Shown piece by piece: positions 34,179 to 42,540 of a stretch of 64,000 nucleotides of DNA (positions are counted from its first letter, which is position 1; each line of letters starts with the position of its first letter). The position numbers and the translations under genes were made by a program. The notes below the pieces were generated by a model. It did not search any database, was not told the DNA's origin, and saw only the letters and a list, made by a program, of their open reading frames with translations. Source of the DNA: Bradyrhizobium sp. WSM3983 (GTDB lineage Bacteria > Pseudomonadota > Alphaproteobacteria > Rhizobiales > Xanthobacteraceae); contig NZ_AXAY01000036.1 of the NCBI RefSeq assembly GCF_000473045.1, positions 1 to 64,000 on the forward strand, given 5' to 3'.

Positions 34179-34823
34179 TCAGGCGAGACGGAAAGAGGCG
34201 CCAGCCGACTTGCGATAGCCCAGAAAGCCGAGGCCCAGGAAGCCGACGATCATCATCGCCCAAGTGGCCGGCTCGGGGACCGCCGCAACCGTCACGTTGT
34301 CGAACTCGAATGCAGCTTTGCCCGAGAAGAAATCGATGCTCGTAATATAATCCGAGGCATAGATGTTGACGTACGACGTACCGCCCGGCCCCTGATTTCC
34401 GTTCGCAGGATTCAGGAGCGGTTGAGTCGACGAGTCGATGACCTCAGTACCGCCGTTGGCCAGATGAAGCGTGATCGCGTTGTAGTTGTCGACCGAGCCC
34501 CAGAGCAGGCCAAGATAGTTGGAGTTGCCCGCCAAGGTGAGGGTCGCGGTCTGCGGGGTGATAAATGAGCCAACGGTGTAGTAGCTGGTCGAATCGCCGT
34601 TCGGCGCGGCGTACTGACCGCTCGACGAGCCCGACACGACGTTGCCGGCAGAAATAGCCGCAAAGCTCGTATCGAAATTATAGGTCGTTCCGTAGAACGA
34701 AGTGAGGCCCGAACCGTCGCCTGCGGCAACACCACCCAAGGTGACCACCGCGGCGTTCGCGCCTGTGGAAAGCAATAATCCTGCTCCGGCGATTAGGCCT
34801 AGCAGCCCGCTCCTTCGCGTCAT
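34179..34823 (-). CDS. PEP-CTERM sorting-domain protein 3
   Basis: A 214-aa protein from MTRRSGLLGLIAGAGLLLST, a signal peptide ending near ANA. The mature part is Gly/Ser/Thr/Tyr rich (GVAAGDGSGLTSFYGTTYNF, SSGQYAAPNGDSTSYYTVGS) and nearly without Lys. The C-terminus has VPEPATW, AMMIVGFLGLGFLG and YRKSAGASFRL. The start at 34823 is chosen because the signal peptide begins there; the frame extends to 34886 without a hydrophobic start. The pattern EVIDSSTQPL and YASDYITSIDFFSG suggests a lectin-like jelly roll. Confidence 0.88.
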   Translation of the reverse strand: MTRRSGLLGLIAGAGLLLSTGANAAVVTLGGVAAGDGSGLTSFYGTTYNFDTSFAAISAGNVVSGSSSGQYAAPNGDSTSYYTVGSFITPQTATLTLAGNSNYLGLLWGSVDNYNAITLHLANGGTEVIDSSTQPLLNPANGNQGPGGTSYVNIYASDYITSIDFFSGKAAFEFDNVTVAAVPEPATWAMMIVGFLGLGFLGYRKSAGASFRLA

Positions 34824-35222
34824 GATAGATACTCCTGATGGGCTTGCCGGAAATCGGCAAGAAAGGCTCGATAGACAAAACGTCACTTGGGCATGCCACT
34901 CTTCGGCAATGCAAACACGCTAAGCCTGACGGTACATTTAGTCAATTCAATATTTTAAATAAAAGTAAGTTTCTATTAAATATGCGAGCCAGCCAGTGAG
35001 CGACGCCGTCCAGCACGACATTTATATCGGCTAGAGGCGCCACCTAGGGCAGCGGACTGACTCAGAGCGTCAAACTGGATAGGCCAGCTTTACGCTCCCT
35101 AGTTGTCGATCCTGATGGCACATGCCCTCGAACAGACTGGCCAAGCGAATTTGGCGAAACTAGAAATGAACGCGCGGGAGGGTCTGACTACCCTGTCCGA
35201 CGAGCAACGGGCGGCAAGGAGC
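34824..35222. other. Intergenic region between PEP-CTERM genes 3 and 4
   Basis: About 400 nt, AT-rich around 34930-34985, where the promoter of gene 3 should lie. No gene is supported. Confidence 0.4.
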
Positions 35223-35804
35223 TTAGCGAGGAGCGGCAGGGAATAGACGAACAGCTGGTCCGAGGAAGCCAATTCCAAGAAACCCGAGCAGCATCATCGC
35301 CCAGGTTGACACCTCGGGGACGGAGCTCACGGCGACAAATTTGAGCGTTCCAGCATCGCCAGGGCAATAAAGATCCCCCGCAGAGCAGTCGGAGGGAGAC
35401 CCCGGCCCCTCAGGCAACCACGTCGCCAAGAAGGGCGTGGGGAAGTAGTAAAAGCTGCCGTAGTTATCCCCGCCGAAGGAAAACAAAATCCCGTTTTCAG
35501 TAAATTGCTGGGACGCCGCATCGAAGAGATTGTCGAAGTTGAAGCCGTTGGTATTGCCGAGAACCGGATAAAACGGAGAGCTCCCCGTGACGAGGCCAGT
35601 GATCGGCTTCGACTCGCCGCCGACTATGACATCTCCCTTTATCGACTGCAGCTGACCACCCGACGATTCATAGGTGAATAGGCCCATAACGCTGTAGACC
35701 GAACCGGTAAAGGTGAAGCTTTCGGTCAAGACCGCGGCGCGGGCTGGCATGATCATGAGCGTGACGCCGACAATCGCAGCCCCGAAAAGCGTGACAATCT
35801 TCAC
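35223..35804 (-). CDS. PEP-CTERM sorting-domain protein 4
   Basis: A 193-aa protein. A GTG at 35804, preceded by AAGGACGAAACA, starts a good signal peptide (VKIVTLFGAAIVGVTLMIMPARA). The longer ATG frame to 35906 adds an unrelated N-terminus. The body has LTESFTFTGSVYSVMGLFTY, and an acidic, Gly-rich middle with two Cys (DCSAGDLYCPGD). The sorting signal is variant: VPEVSTW with Val in place of the second Pro, then AMMLLGFLGIGFLG and a weak basic end (RLFPAAPR). The altered motif may lower recognition by the exosortase. Confidence 0.8.
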   Translation of the reverse strand: MKIVTLFGAAIVGVTLMIMPARAAVLTESFTFTGSVYSVMGLFTYESSGGQLQSIKGDVIVGGESKPITGLVTGSSPFYPVLGNTNGFNFDNLFDAASQQFTENGILFSFGGDNYGSFYYFPTPFLATWLPEGPGSPSDCSAGDLYCPGDAGTLKFVAVSSVPEVSTWAMMLLGFLGIGFLGPAVRLFPAAPR

Positions 35805-36046
35805 TGTTTCGTCCTTCTTTGAAAAATTAAGAATATCATTCCAGTTGAGTAGCGCACATGCGCCACACAAACGATTTTGACGCGAAGGAAAGCTCTCGCG
35901 CACCATACTCTCTGAACTGTTGGGCTACCGAATCGAACGCTACTGATTCGTCACTCAGACTATATCCGAATCGAAAGCGGCGCGCGCTCGCCAATTTGCC
36001 CTGGCGGGGCGACAATTGGGCTCATTTGCAAGAGGCGTTGCCGGCG

Positions 36047-36286
36047 TCAGGACGCCGACTTGAACTTATCCATGCTCAAGCAAATCGTTGCCGCGAAACG
36101 ATTTTGACGATCATCCGCAAGATCCAAGATCGGCATCCTGGTCAGCCCAGCCAGGGCTTTGACTACCGGCGCCGCTTCGGCGCTGACGGGCATGGCAAGA
36201 TCCGAGTTACGCTCAACGATTTCCTCTGCGGCATTAAGCGCCGCCAGCAGGACGCGCGTAATCGAGTCTGGCATTTGATTGGACAT
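36047..36286 (-). CDS. Small hypothetical protein (79 aa)
   Basis: Helical, soluble: MSNQMPDSITRVLLAALNAA then ERNSDLAMPVSAEAAPVVKA. No motif or signal peptide. The binding site is weak. It stands alone between PEP-CTERM gene 4 and the glycosyltransferase. Coding is plausible from composition only. The next 325 nt (36287-36611) hold no supported gene. Confidence 0.4.
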   Translation of the reverse strand: MSNQMPDSITRVLLAALNAAEEIVERNSDLAMPVSAEAAPVVKALAGLTRMPILDLADDRQNRFAATICLSMDKFKSAS

Positions 36287-36611
36287 GTTCTTCGGAGCCT
36301 CTCAGCCGGCATGCCCACTTACCACTGAGTTCCCCGCGTATGAAGCGGCGGTTCCCGCTCATCGCGAAATTTCTGTGCGGAGTGACTTCTCTGCCGCAAA
36401 GGCCAGCCCGGAGACGTCGGATATGGGCACTGACGGAGCCGGCGCGACCGCGCCGAATCGTTTTGAATTTGTCAGCTTGGCGTCAAAAATCGACAGATTT
36501 CGGCAGGCTGCCGAATAAGCGAGCAAGTCGGATGCAGTAATAGTTCGGTAAACCATTAAATTGAGCAATTAAATAATTCTCTGCGACCGCGCCGGCCCGA
36601 GGATGTTCGAC

Positions 36612-37793
36612 CTAATCGGGTCTGCTACGATCGGTGCGTATCCATTCAGAGGAGCCGCGCCGGGCAAGATGACGCAGGAGATGAAACCGTCGCAGGATCT
36701 GCCTCGCAACGAATGGAATCTGCGAGGCAGGTAGGATGTCGCGGCCAAACTTAAGCCAGGCCAATGTCAGCGCGGCGGCCAACGCCGAGAGATTTAAAAT
36801 GGCCAGTGCGGCTGGGAGTAGCGCCCCAGCCAGCAAGGCATAGGCGCCTCCGAGAACCGCAACACCTCCTGCGATAGCCATGAGAAGCGATAGCGGCGGC
36901 ACGAGTAAATCGAGTGCGAGCACCAAAGCATCGAAATTGCGCGTCGCGATCGACGACACCAATAGCCGCGGGACGTAGCTCACGATCATTGCCAAGTGTC
37001 CCTCGATCCAACGCTGCCGCTGGCTTTCAGCACCTCGCTCCGTGGTTGCAAACTCACTCGTTATCCGGACTGTTGGCAGGAAGCGGGCTGGGGTACCGGT
37101 CAAAACCAAGTCCAAGCCTAACTTTAAATCCTCGACAATATGGCCGCTCGCAAGTGGCGCAGACTTAATCACCTCCCAGGGAAACATCATCCCTGTGCCC
37201 ATCAACTGCACCGGCCTGCCGAAATGATTGAGCCCCAGCGGTCTGACCCAGTTCTTCAGCCGCCAGGCGAACTCCGCGACACACTGGTTGACCTGAAATC
37301 CCTCGGCGCTGGTCATGAGATAGAGCGCCTGAATGGGCTCGCCTGTTCGCGCGCAATAATTGAGCGTCTTGGCGAGGAAACCCTGTTGCAGCCGACAATC
37401 CGCATCCACGAACAGAACGAATTCAGGCGGATCGTCCTTCAAATGTGCGATCGCCCAGGCCATCGCGTAGCCCTTGCCGCGCCGGTCCGGCTCGTTGCGC
37501 GGAAGCACATGCGCGCCGTGAGCCGCTGAAACTGGCCCCGTATCATCGCAGCAATTGTCGGCCACCACGATCATACGATCGCACTCTCTGAGCTGCGAGG
37601 CGACGTCCTGAAGGGTGGGAATGATTCCGATGGACTCATTATGTGCGGGCACTACGACTGCGACCCGACCGGCGGATACTCGGTCATCCCCGGCAGACGA
37701 CGCACCTGCCCAAAGCGAACCGAAGACCTCGGTCAAGAGCACAAGCGTTGGAATCAAAACCAGGCTGGTAATGACGACGATCAAAAAAAACAT
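36612..37793 (-). CDS. Family 2 glycosyltransferase, membrane-bound
   Basis: A 393-aa GT2 enzyme. An N-terminal membrane segment (MFFLIVVITSLVLIPTLVLL) precedes the catalytic domain with VVVPAHNES, the metal-binding FVDADCRL, the acceptor-site region GHIVEDLKLG and the QRQRW motif (in AESQRQRWIEGH). Two or three C-terminal membrane segments follow. This is the layout of enzymes that act on polyprenyl-linked acceptors. It directly follows the phosphoesterase gene (4 nt gap), so the two are cotranscribed. Confidence 0.9.
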   Translation of the reverse strand: MFFLIVVITSLVLIPTLVLLTEVFGSLWAGASSAGDDRVSAGRVAVVVPAHNESIGIIPTLQDVASQLRECDRMIVVADNCCDDTGPVSAAHGAHVLPRNEPDRRGKGYAMAWAIAHLKDDPPEFVLFVDADCRLQQGFLAKTLNYCARTGEPIQALYLMTSAEGFQVNQCVAEFAWRLKNWVRPLGLNHFGRPVQLMGTGMMFPWEVIKSAPLASGHIVEDLKLGLDLVLTGTPARFLPTVRITSEFATTERGAESQRQRWIEGHLAMIVSYVPRLLVSSIATRNFDALVLALDLLVPPLSLLMAIAGGVAVLGGAYALLAGALLPAALAILNLSALAAALTLAWLKFGRDILPASQIPFVARQILRRFHLLRHLARRGSSEWIRTDRSRPD

Positions 37794-37797
37794 GGAA

Positions 37798-38472
37798 TCA
37801 TCTCACGTCTAGAAACTCGACCGCGCCACCCGGCTGGTCATCAGAAAATATACCAACGACGAGCCGCCCCGTCTTCCAGGCCAGACCGTCCAGGTTGGTT
37901 CTTCCCCTGAACACGAGCGGAGCTTTTTCATCCGCGTGATGGCCGTGAACGACATGGCGGCGGCCGTGCCCTGAATCGGCTCCCTTAGGATATCTCTTCC
38001 AGAGCAGAGTTCGATCGCTTTGCTGATTGAGTGGGATCCTCGGATCCACCCCGGCGTGCACGAAAACCCGATGCAAATCCGTGTGCATCAACGGAAGCTG
38101 GTCGATCCACTGCAAATGATAATCCGGAATGATCCGCTGAAGCGGGACCTCCACACGATATTCAATGCCATAGGAAGCCAACGTCTCGCCGCCCCCTTTC
38201 TCGACCCACCACTCGGCCTCGACGAAATTGTTGCAAGCCTCCCACATCATGGCTTCGTGGTTTCCCTTCAAGGCGACGAGCTGCAAATTGGGAAACGACC
38301 ACTGGATCAGGAATTCGATCACGCCGCAAGCGTTGGGTCCTCGATCGACGTAATCGCCAAGGGTGACAACGCGCGCAGTCTGATTGCCGGCGTGCTCAAG
38401 AACACGCGACAACGCTTGCTCGAGCAGATCGAGCCGCCCGTGAAGGTCGGGTATGGCATAAGTCAGACTCAT
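37798..38472 (-). CDS. Metallophosphoesterase (PPP-type serine/threonine phosphatase)
   Basis: A 224-aa phosphoesterase with all PPP motifs: PDLHGRLDLL near residue 8, GDYVDRGP, LKGNHEAMM, FVHAGVDP and HVVHGHH. The first motif has Pro in place of the usual Gly before Asp. It resembles bacterial PrpA/PrpB-like protein phosphatases. Coupled to a glycosyltransferase in an exopolysaccharide cluster that also encodes a tyrosine-autokinase-like ATPase, it may counter phosphorylation of envelope-biosynthesis proteins. Its substrate is not known. Confidence 0.88.
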   Translation of the reverse strand: MSLTYAIPDLHGRLDLLEQALSRVLEHAGNQTARVVTLGDYVDRGPNACGVIEFLIQWSFPNLQLVALKGNHEAMMWEACNNFVEAEWWVEKGGGETLASYGIEYRVEVPLQRIIPDYHLQWIDQLPLMHTDLHRVFVHAGVDPRIPLNQQSDRTLLWKRYPKGADSGHGRRHVVHGHHADEKAPLVFRGRTNLDGLAWKTGRLVVGIFSDDQPGGAVEFLDVR

Positions 38473-38631
38473 GAGCAGGCCTCAAGAGGAGCGCACAGAT
38501 CTGCACCGCCACCGACCTTCTTGAAGACAGCACCCAAATGATGTCGGCACCGGCTCCACTTTTTGAAAGTGGTCACCCTCCTCCGCAGCTCTCTTGGACA
38601 AACGTTGCTCAAGATCTGCTGCGAGGGCGTT

Positions 38632-39537
38632 TCACGCTGCGGCCAACTTGCCTCGGGATCTCATGACGAGGCTGCGGACAATCCCGAGAAGACCATCAAA
38701 GGCGAACAATAGAAGAAGCGCCACGACAAACAGGCTAATTCCCGTCAGGTCATGCACAATGCCCTCGATCAGATCAGGGCCGCCATAATAGGCCATCAGG
38801 ACCAACGCAAAGACGCGGAAGAAATTAGCGAGAATCGTAATGGGAATGATTGCCAACAGAAGCAGGAAACCGCGCAGCTTTTCCCTCCATCGGAAGGCAT
38901 AGACATAAAACACACCGATCGCCGACAGGGCAAAGATCGAATTCATGCCCGAACAAGCATCCTTGACCAGGAGTTGGTAGGACCCGATCATGATCATGAC
39001 ACCGTTCTGCGCCACCGGGAAACCCGCAGCATACAGAACTCGGGTCACTGTGTCGGAAATGAATACTTTCAACGGGACCGTCATCGAGTCGACGATCCAA
39101 TCCGGCATTGGCACCGCAAAGACCAGGAAACTGAGCGGAAAGGCCAGCGCCCGGAGTGCGGGCCATCCGGCACAAATCAGAACCGATCCCATGATCACAG
39201 GCAGAATCGACCCCATCTCAACAGTGAGTAGCCCTTGTTGCAACCGCGACAGGTACAGAAGCACCAGCCCAAGGGCCAAGACGATCCATCCCATGACAGG
39301 CGCGGGTGCGACCTTAGCGCGCATCAGACGCTCGCGCGATTGCCAAACCAGCCAGAGCGTCGCTGCGATGATCAGGGGCCCGTGGCCTTCCTGCTCCGTC
39401 TGCCATGGGCCATTGATCAAGCCGCGGATCGTTGGGGTGTAGGCGCCAAGTATGGCAACCGCTATCAAAGCAGGTCCTAGAAGCGAGGCAGACAGACCGG
39501 TTCCAATCGATTTGCGGATATGGATATCAGTCATCAA
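38632..39537 (-). CDS. Exosortase (possibly XrtV type)
   Basis: A 301-aa inner-membrane cysteine protease/transpeptidase with eight or so hydrophobic segments. The catalytic residues are visible: Cys195 in KDACSGMNS, Arg241 in ANFFRVFAL and His262 in VHDLTGIS. It recognises PEP-CTERM signals, four intact examples of which lie at 27.8-35.8 kb. It heads a unit with a small accessory membrane protein upstream whose sequence resembles the XrtV-system accessory protein. No separate EpsI domain is fused; EpsI is encoded at 41040. Confidence 0.92.
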   Translation of the reverse strand: MMTDIHIRKSIGTGLSASLLGPALIAVAILGAYTPTIRGLINGPWQTEQEGHGPLIIAATLWLVWQSRERLMRAKVAPAPVMGWIVLALGLVLLYLSRLQQGLLTVEMGSILPVIMGSVLICAGWPALRALAFPLSFLVFAVPMPDWIVDSMTVPLKVFISDTVTRVLYAAGFPVAQNGVMIMIGSYQLLVKDACSGMNSIFALSAIGVFYVYAFRWREKLRGFLLLLAIIPITILANFFRVFALVLMAYYGGPDLIEGIVHDLTGISLFVVALLLLFAFDGLLGIVRSLVMRSRGKLAAA

Positions 39538-39612
39538 TTCGGACTCTGTGATTTAAATATCGATTCCAGTTCGTGCCGGAAAGTATCATTACCTGCCCAC
39601 GCCAACAATCGA

Positions 39613-39834
39613 CTATCTTTTGATCGCCAGCACGGCAAATAGTATTCCCGCAAGGATCAACCCCGCCGCGAGAATAAAATACCCGGCATTGCCGACCTGA
39701 TTGGCGACGGCAAACACGATGCCGGCCAACATGAGGTGCATGAGCGTCCGCATCTCGCGGTCCGAAAATTGAAAGAATGCGAGCACCAGTCCGACAAAAC
39801 TCGTGACGGTGACGATGTCAAATAAGGTTGCCAT
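39613..39834 (-). CDS. Small membrane protein, exosortase accessory (XrtV-system type)
   Basis: A 73-aa protein with MATLFDIVTVTSFVGLVLAF as first membrane helix, FSDREMRTLMHLMLAGI, and then VANQVGNAGYFILA before a final hydrophobic helix. The pattern of a FD-V-TV start and VANxxGN middle is like the small accessory protein beside XrtV exosortases. The start at 39834 is chosen because the family begins there; the frame reaches 39852. It sits directly upstream of the exosortase in the same direction. Confidence 0.7.
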   Translation of the reverse strand: MATLFDIVTVTSFVGLVLAFFQFSDREMRTLMHLMLAGIVFAVANQVGNAGYFILAAGLILAGILFAVLAIKR

Positions 39835-39887
39835 GTTCCATACACTATACAAAAGGGAATGGCTTCAGCGAGGAGCTCTTAGACGAT

Positions 39888-40748
39888 CTACTGTGACTTG
39901 GCCTCACCCTGCTTCATGAGGTCAGCGTAGTCGCCCTCATATTTGGCCTCGAGTTTCGCCGAATAGGCTGCAAGGCCTAGTTCTGCTGTGAGGGCGTCCG
40001 CCCGCATCATCTGTCGCGCCAGGTTGATCGCGGCATCTCCTTCAATCGGACGAGGTTCCTCGGCCCTGACCTTAAAGAAGAGCCCGTTCGTGCCAACCCT
40101 GGTAAAGAAGATATCGTCGTCCTTTCGCTTCTGAATCAGGCCGACAAGCTCCTCAGGAAGGTCGCTGCTCGACAAGACGCCCAACTGACGACCATGCGGA
40201 ATTCCACTTGAAGTCAATTGCTGCAGCAATTCCTCGAGCGATTTTGCGTCCTTGTTCGCGTTGACGAAAGTCTGCGTCGCGGGCGTGAGCGGCATGACGA
40301 TTTCGTCCACGCTGTAGAGCTTGCGATCAGCGAACTTCCAGGTGTTCTTCGCAATATAGCGGTCGATGTCAGCTTTGGTTGACGCCTTGGCCGATGCGGC
40401 GCGGTTGAGCATCGCGTTACCTAGGACCTGCTCCCGCACGCGCAATAGATCCAGCAGAACTCCTGGTTCGCGGTCCAATTTCGCGGTCATCGCCTGCTGC
40501 AGCAAATACTTCCGAACAACGATCTCGCCGAGAACCCGTTTCACGGTCTCCGGATCTTTCTGTTTGGCCGGAGCGATACCAGCCAGCCTGAACTCGTTAT
40601 CGAGTTCCTGCGTCGTGATGACCTCGTTGCCAATACGCGCGACAACTTGTCCTTTTGCCGCAGTCGCTTGATCGCCGCTCCGCTGACCGCACGCGGCCAG
40701 GGCGAGACCGGACGCAGTCAGGAAGAGAGCCAGACTCCAAGTGCGCAT
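39888..40748 (-). CDS. EpsD-type peptidyl-prolyl cis-trans isomerase, lipoprotein
   Basis: A 286-aa parvulin-like protein. Start MRTWSLALFLTASGLALAAC at 40748 gives a lipoprotein signal with Cys at residue 20. The N-terminal SurA-like helices (EVITTQELDNEFRLAG, VKRVLGEIVVRKYLLQQAM) precede a PpiC domain (KFADRKLYSVDEIVM, GRQLGVLSSSDLPEEL). EpsD-family PPIases are a fixed part of exosortase-polysaccharide loci and probably fold exported pathway proteins. It converges with nothing and is divergent from EpsI. Confidence 0.85.
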   Translation of the reverse strand: MRTWSLALFLTASGLALAACGQRSGDQATAAKGQVVARIGNEVITTQELDNEFRLAGIAPAKQKDPETVKRVLGEIVVRKYLLQQAMTAKLDREPGVLLDLLRVREQVLGNAMLNRAASAKASTKADIDRYIAKNTWKFADRKLYSVDEIVMPLTPATQTFVNANKDAKSLEELLQQLTSSGIPHGRQLGVLSSSDLPEELVGLIQKRKDDDIFFTRVGTNGLFFKVRAEEPRPIEGDAAINLARQMMRADALTAELGLAAYSAKLEAKYEGDYADLMKQGEAKSQ

Positions 40749-41039
40749 ATTACCAAATCTTTTCACCCGACGCTCCGTGCTTTTATTCAGCGAATACAAT
40801 CGGCAAGCCATACTGAACTTGGTCGATCGGAAATGTGACCGCATGAATAGTCAATAATTGGCTATTGCCGAGCCGTCGAGACAGCAGGTCACCCCAAGCC
40901 GAAAACCCGATATTTAGATTAATTAGGAAATGCTGGACTGGAAGGCCGCTCGTGACGGATTGTGAGGAAGTCCAGTGCCATTGCCCTCTTTATTTAATCC
41001 CGCAGGACAGCTAACAATTGGCCGAACAGGAACCATACC

Positions 41040-41738
41040 ATGAAGTCCAGCCGGGTTGGAGTTGTTCTCGCGGCGGTTGCAATTGCCGGCACCGCGATTG
41101 CTGCCGAGGTCTTTGCACCGCGGCAGTTGATGGCTCGTACGACGGCATCCCAAAGCCTCGAAACTGTCATTCCCCAACAGTTTGGAACCTGGAAGCTTGT
41201 CCCCGAGATCAGCCCGGTGAAGCCCGTTGATCCTGAAGCCTATGTCCAGCCACCGGATCCTCTCTCCGCGAAGGTTTACAGCCAGGAAGTGGCGCGCGGC
41301 TATACGGATAGCGCCGGTCATATTGTCATGCTGCTCGTTGCCTACGGCCCTGTGCAGAATTACAAGCTCAAGGCGCACCGGCCCGAAATCTGCTACACGG
41401 CCAACGGATTTCGCGTGTCTGAAAAAACTAGCTCCAATCTGGACTATCCCGGGGGCTCTCTGATGACTACGAGACTGATCGCGGAACGAGAGTCGCGGTT
41501 CGAATCCATCACCTATTGGATGAAAATCGGGGACGACGTCTCCAACGGGGTCGTCGATAATCAGATCAGTCGGCTGAAATACGGTCTGCGCGGTATCCTT
41601 CCGGACGGCGCCCTATTCAGGGTCTCGACCATCGGTCTTCCCAAAGACGCTTCGTTCAAGCTGCAAGATCAATTCATCAAGGACTTGCTGGTGGCTCTGC
41701 CTTCCCAGGAGAGAGGCTTCTTCCTAGGAAGTTCCTAA
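41040..41738 (+). CDS. epsI: EpsI-family exosortase-associated protein
   Basis: A 232-aa protein with an N-terminal membrane or signal segment (VGVVLAAVAIAGTAIAAEVF). The EpsI signature is present: YGPVQNYKLKAHRPEICYTA with the HRPExC motif, followed by GF and YWMKIGDDV. EpsI is often the C-terminal domain of exosortases; here it is separate. It sits in the periplasm, membrane-tethered, and supports exosortase-linked export. Confidence 0.9.
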   Translation: MKSSRVGVVLAAVAIAGTAIAAEVFAPRQLMARTTASQSLETVIPQQFGTWKLVPEISPVKPVDPEAYVQPPDPLSAKVYSQEVARGYTDSAGHIVMLLVAYGPVQNYKLKAHRPEICYTANGFRVSEKTSSNLDYPGGSLMTTRLIAERESRFESITYWMKIGDDVSNGVVDNQISRLKYGLRGILPDGALFRVSTIGLPKDASFKLQDQFIKDLLVALPSQERGFFLGSS

Positions 41739-41748
41739 TTAGTCATGG

Positions 41749-42498
41749 ATGACGATGCGCCCGGCAGAGCGGAGTGGGGAAGCGAACCAATCATGCTTCG
41801 GGCGCCGGAGAACGCCGAGGATTCTCATCCACGTCGCAGCCTGCATAGCGATGCAAGTGGCGGGGATCGGAGCCGCCGTCGCACAGGCGCTCGAAGATAC
41901 CCTGCTCGCTTATGCCGTGAATATTCATCAGACGCCCATGCAGACATGGGGACCGGGCTACGGAATTTATCTCGGAAAGGGCTATTTCCTGACTGCCGCC
42001 CACGTGGCCGGACGAACCTGGTTGACGCGGCCCAAAGTCACGATTGCGGGTCGTGAGTATCCGACCCGGGTCGTCAAGGAAGGCCAACTCGAGGGGACCG
42101 ACCTGACCTTGCTCGCCGTGGAGGAGAATCTGTTGCCGATGCGGTTAAGGCTCAGGCGCATGCGCCTCTGTGACGGTCCGCCTCGGCCGGGTCAGGAAGT
42201 CGTTACCGTTGTGCCTGAAGCCGTCGTTCCGTCCCGTATCATCGCCCCTGAGCGCATTCCCGCGGGAGCACGGCGATTCAGCACTGCGATTGTTGATGTT
42301 GCCAAGACCGGCAATTCGGGCTCAGGTGTCTTCGACGCGAAGCGGAAGTGCCTACTCGGCATCATGAGTCGCAAGATTAGTCAGAAGCGGTCCAATCCGG
42401 TGACCCGAAAAGAAGAGACGTACGACGTTGCGAAGTACTTCGTATCGGCCGCGGAGATCTCAGCTTTCGTTCCTCCCGGAACGTTCGATATTCGGTAA
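41749..42498 (+). CDS. Trypsin-like serine protease, exported
   Basis: A 249-aa S1/S1C-type protease. A hydrophobic segment (VAACIAMQVAGIGAAVAQ, residues 29-46) after a basic start serves as signal peptide. The catalytic triad is H85 (LTAAHVAGR), D118 (EGTDLTLLAV) and S190 (TGNSGSGVF). There is no PDZ domain. The ATG lies 10 nt after the EpsI stop, so it is cotranscribed with EpsI. A dedicated protease in an exosortase locus may mature PEP-CTERM proteins or pathway components. Confidence 0.88.
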   Translation: MTMRPAERSGEANQSCFGRRRTPRILIHVAACIAMQVAGIGAAVAQALEDTLLAYAVNIHQTPMQTWGPGYGIYLGKGYFLTAAHVAGRTWLTRPKVTIAGREYPTRVVKEGQLEGTDLTLLAVEENLLPMRLRLRRMRLCDGPPRPGQEVVTVVPEAVVPSRIIAPERIPAGARRFSTAIVDVAKTGNSGSGVFDAKRKCLLGIMSRKISQKRSNPVTRKEETYDVAKYFVSAAEISAFVPPGTFDIR

Positions 42499-42540
42499 GC
42501 CCCCGCTTGGTCAATGATCAAGCCGAATTGGTCTCGGTCC

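Noticed and set aside
36359..36568. A 69-aa leftward open frame before the glycosyltransferase
   Set aside because: No ribosome binding site, no family pattern, and overlapping frames on the other strand.
40966..40980. A sigma-54-like TGGCAC-N5-TTCC on the minus strand upstream of the EpsD-type gene
   Set aside because: The essential GC of the -12 box is CC, and the distance to the start is over 200 nt. No sigma-54 activator gene lies in the window.
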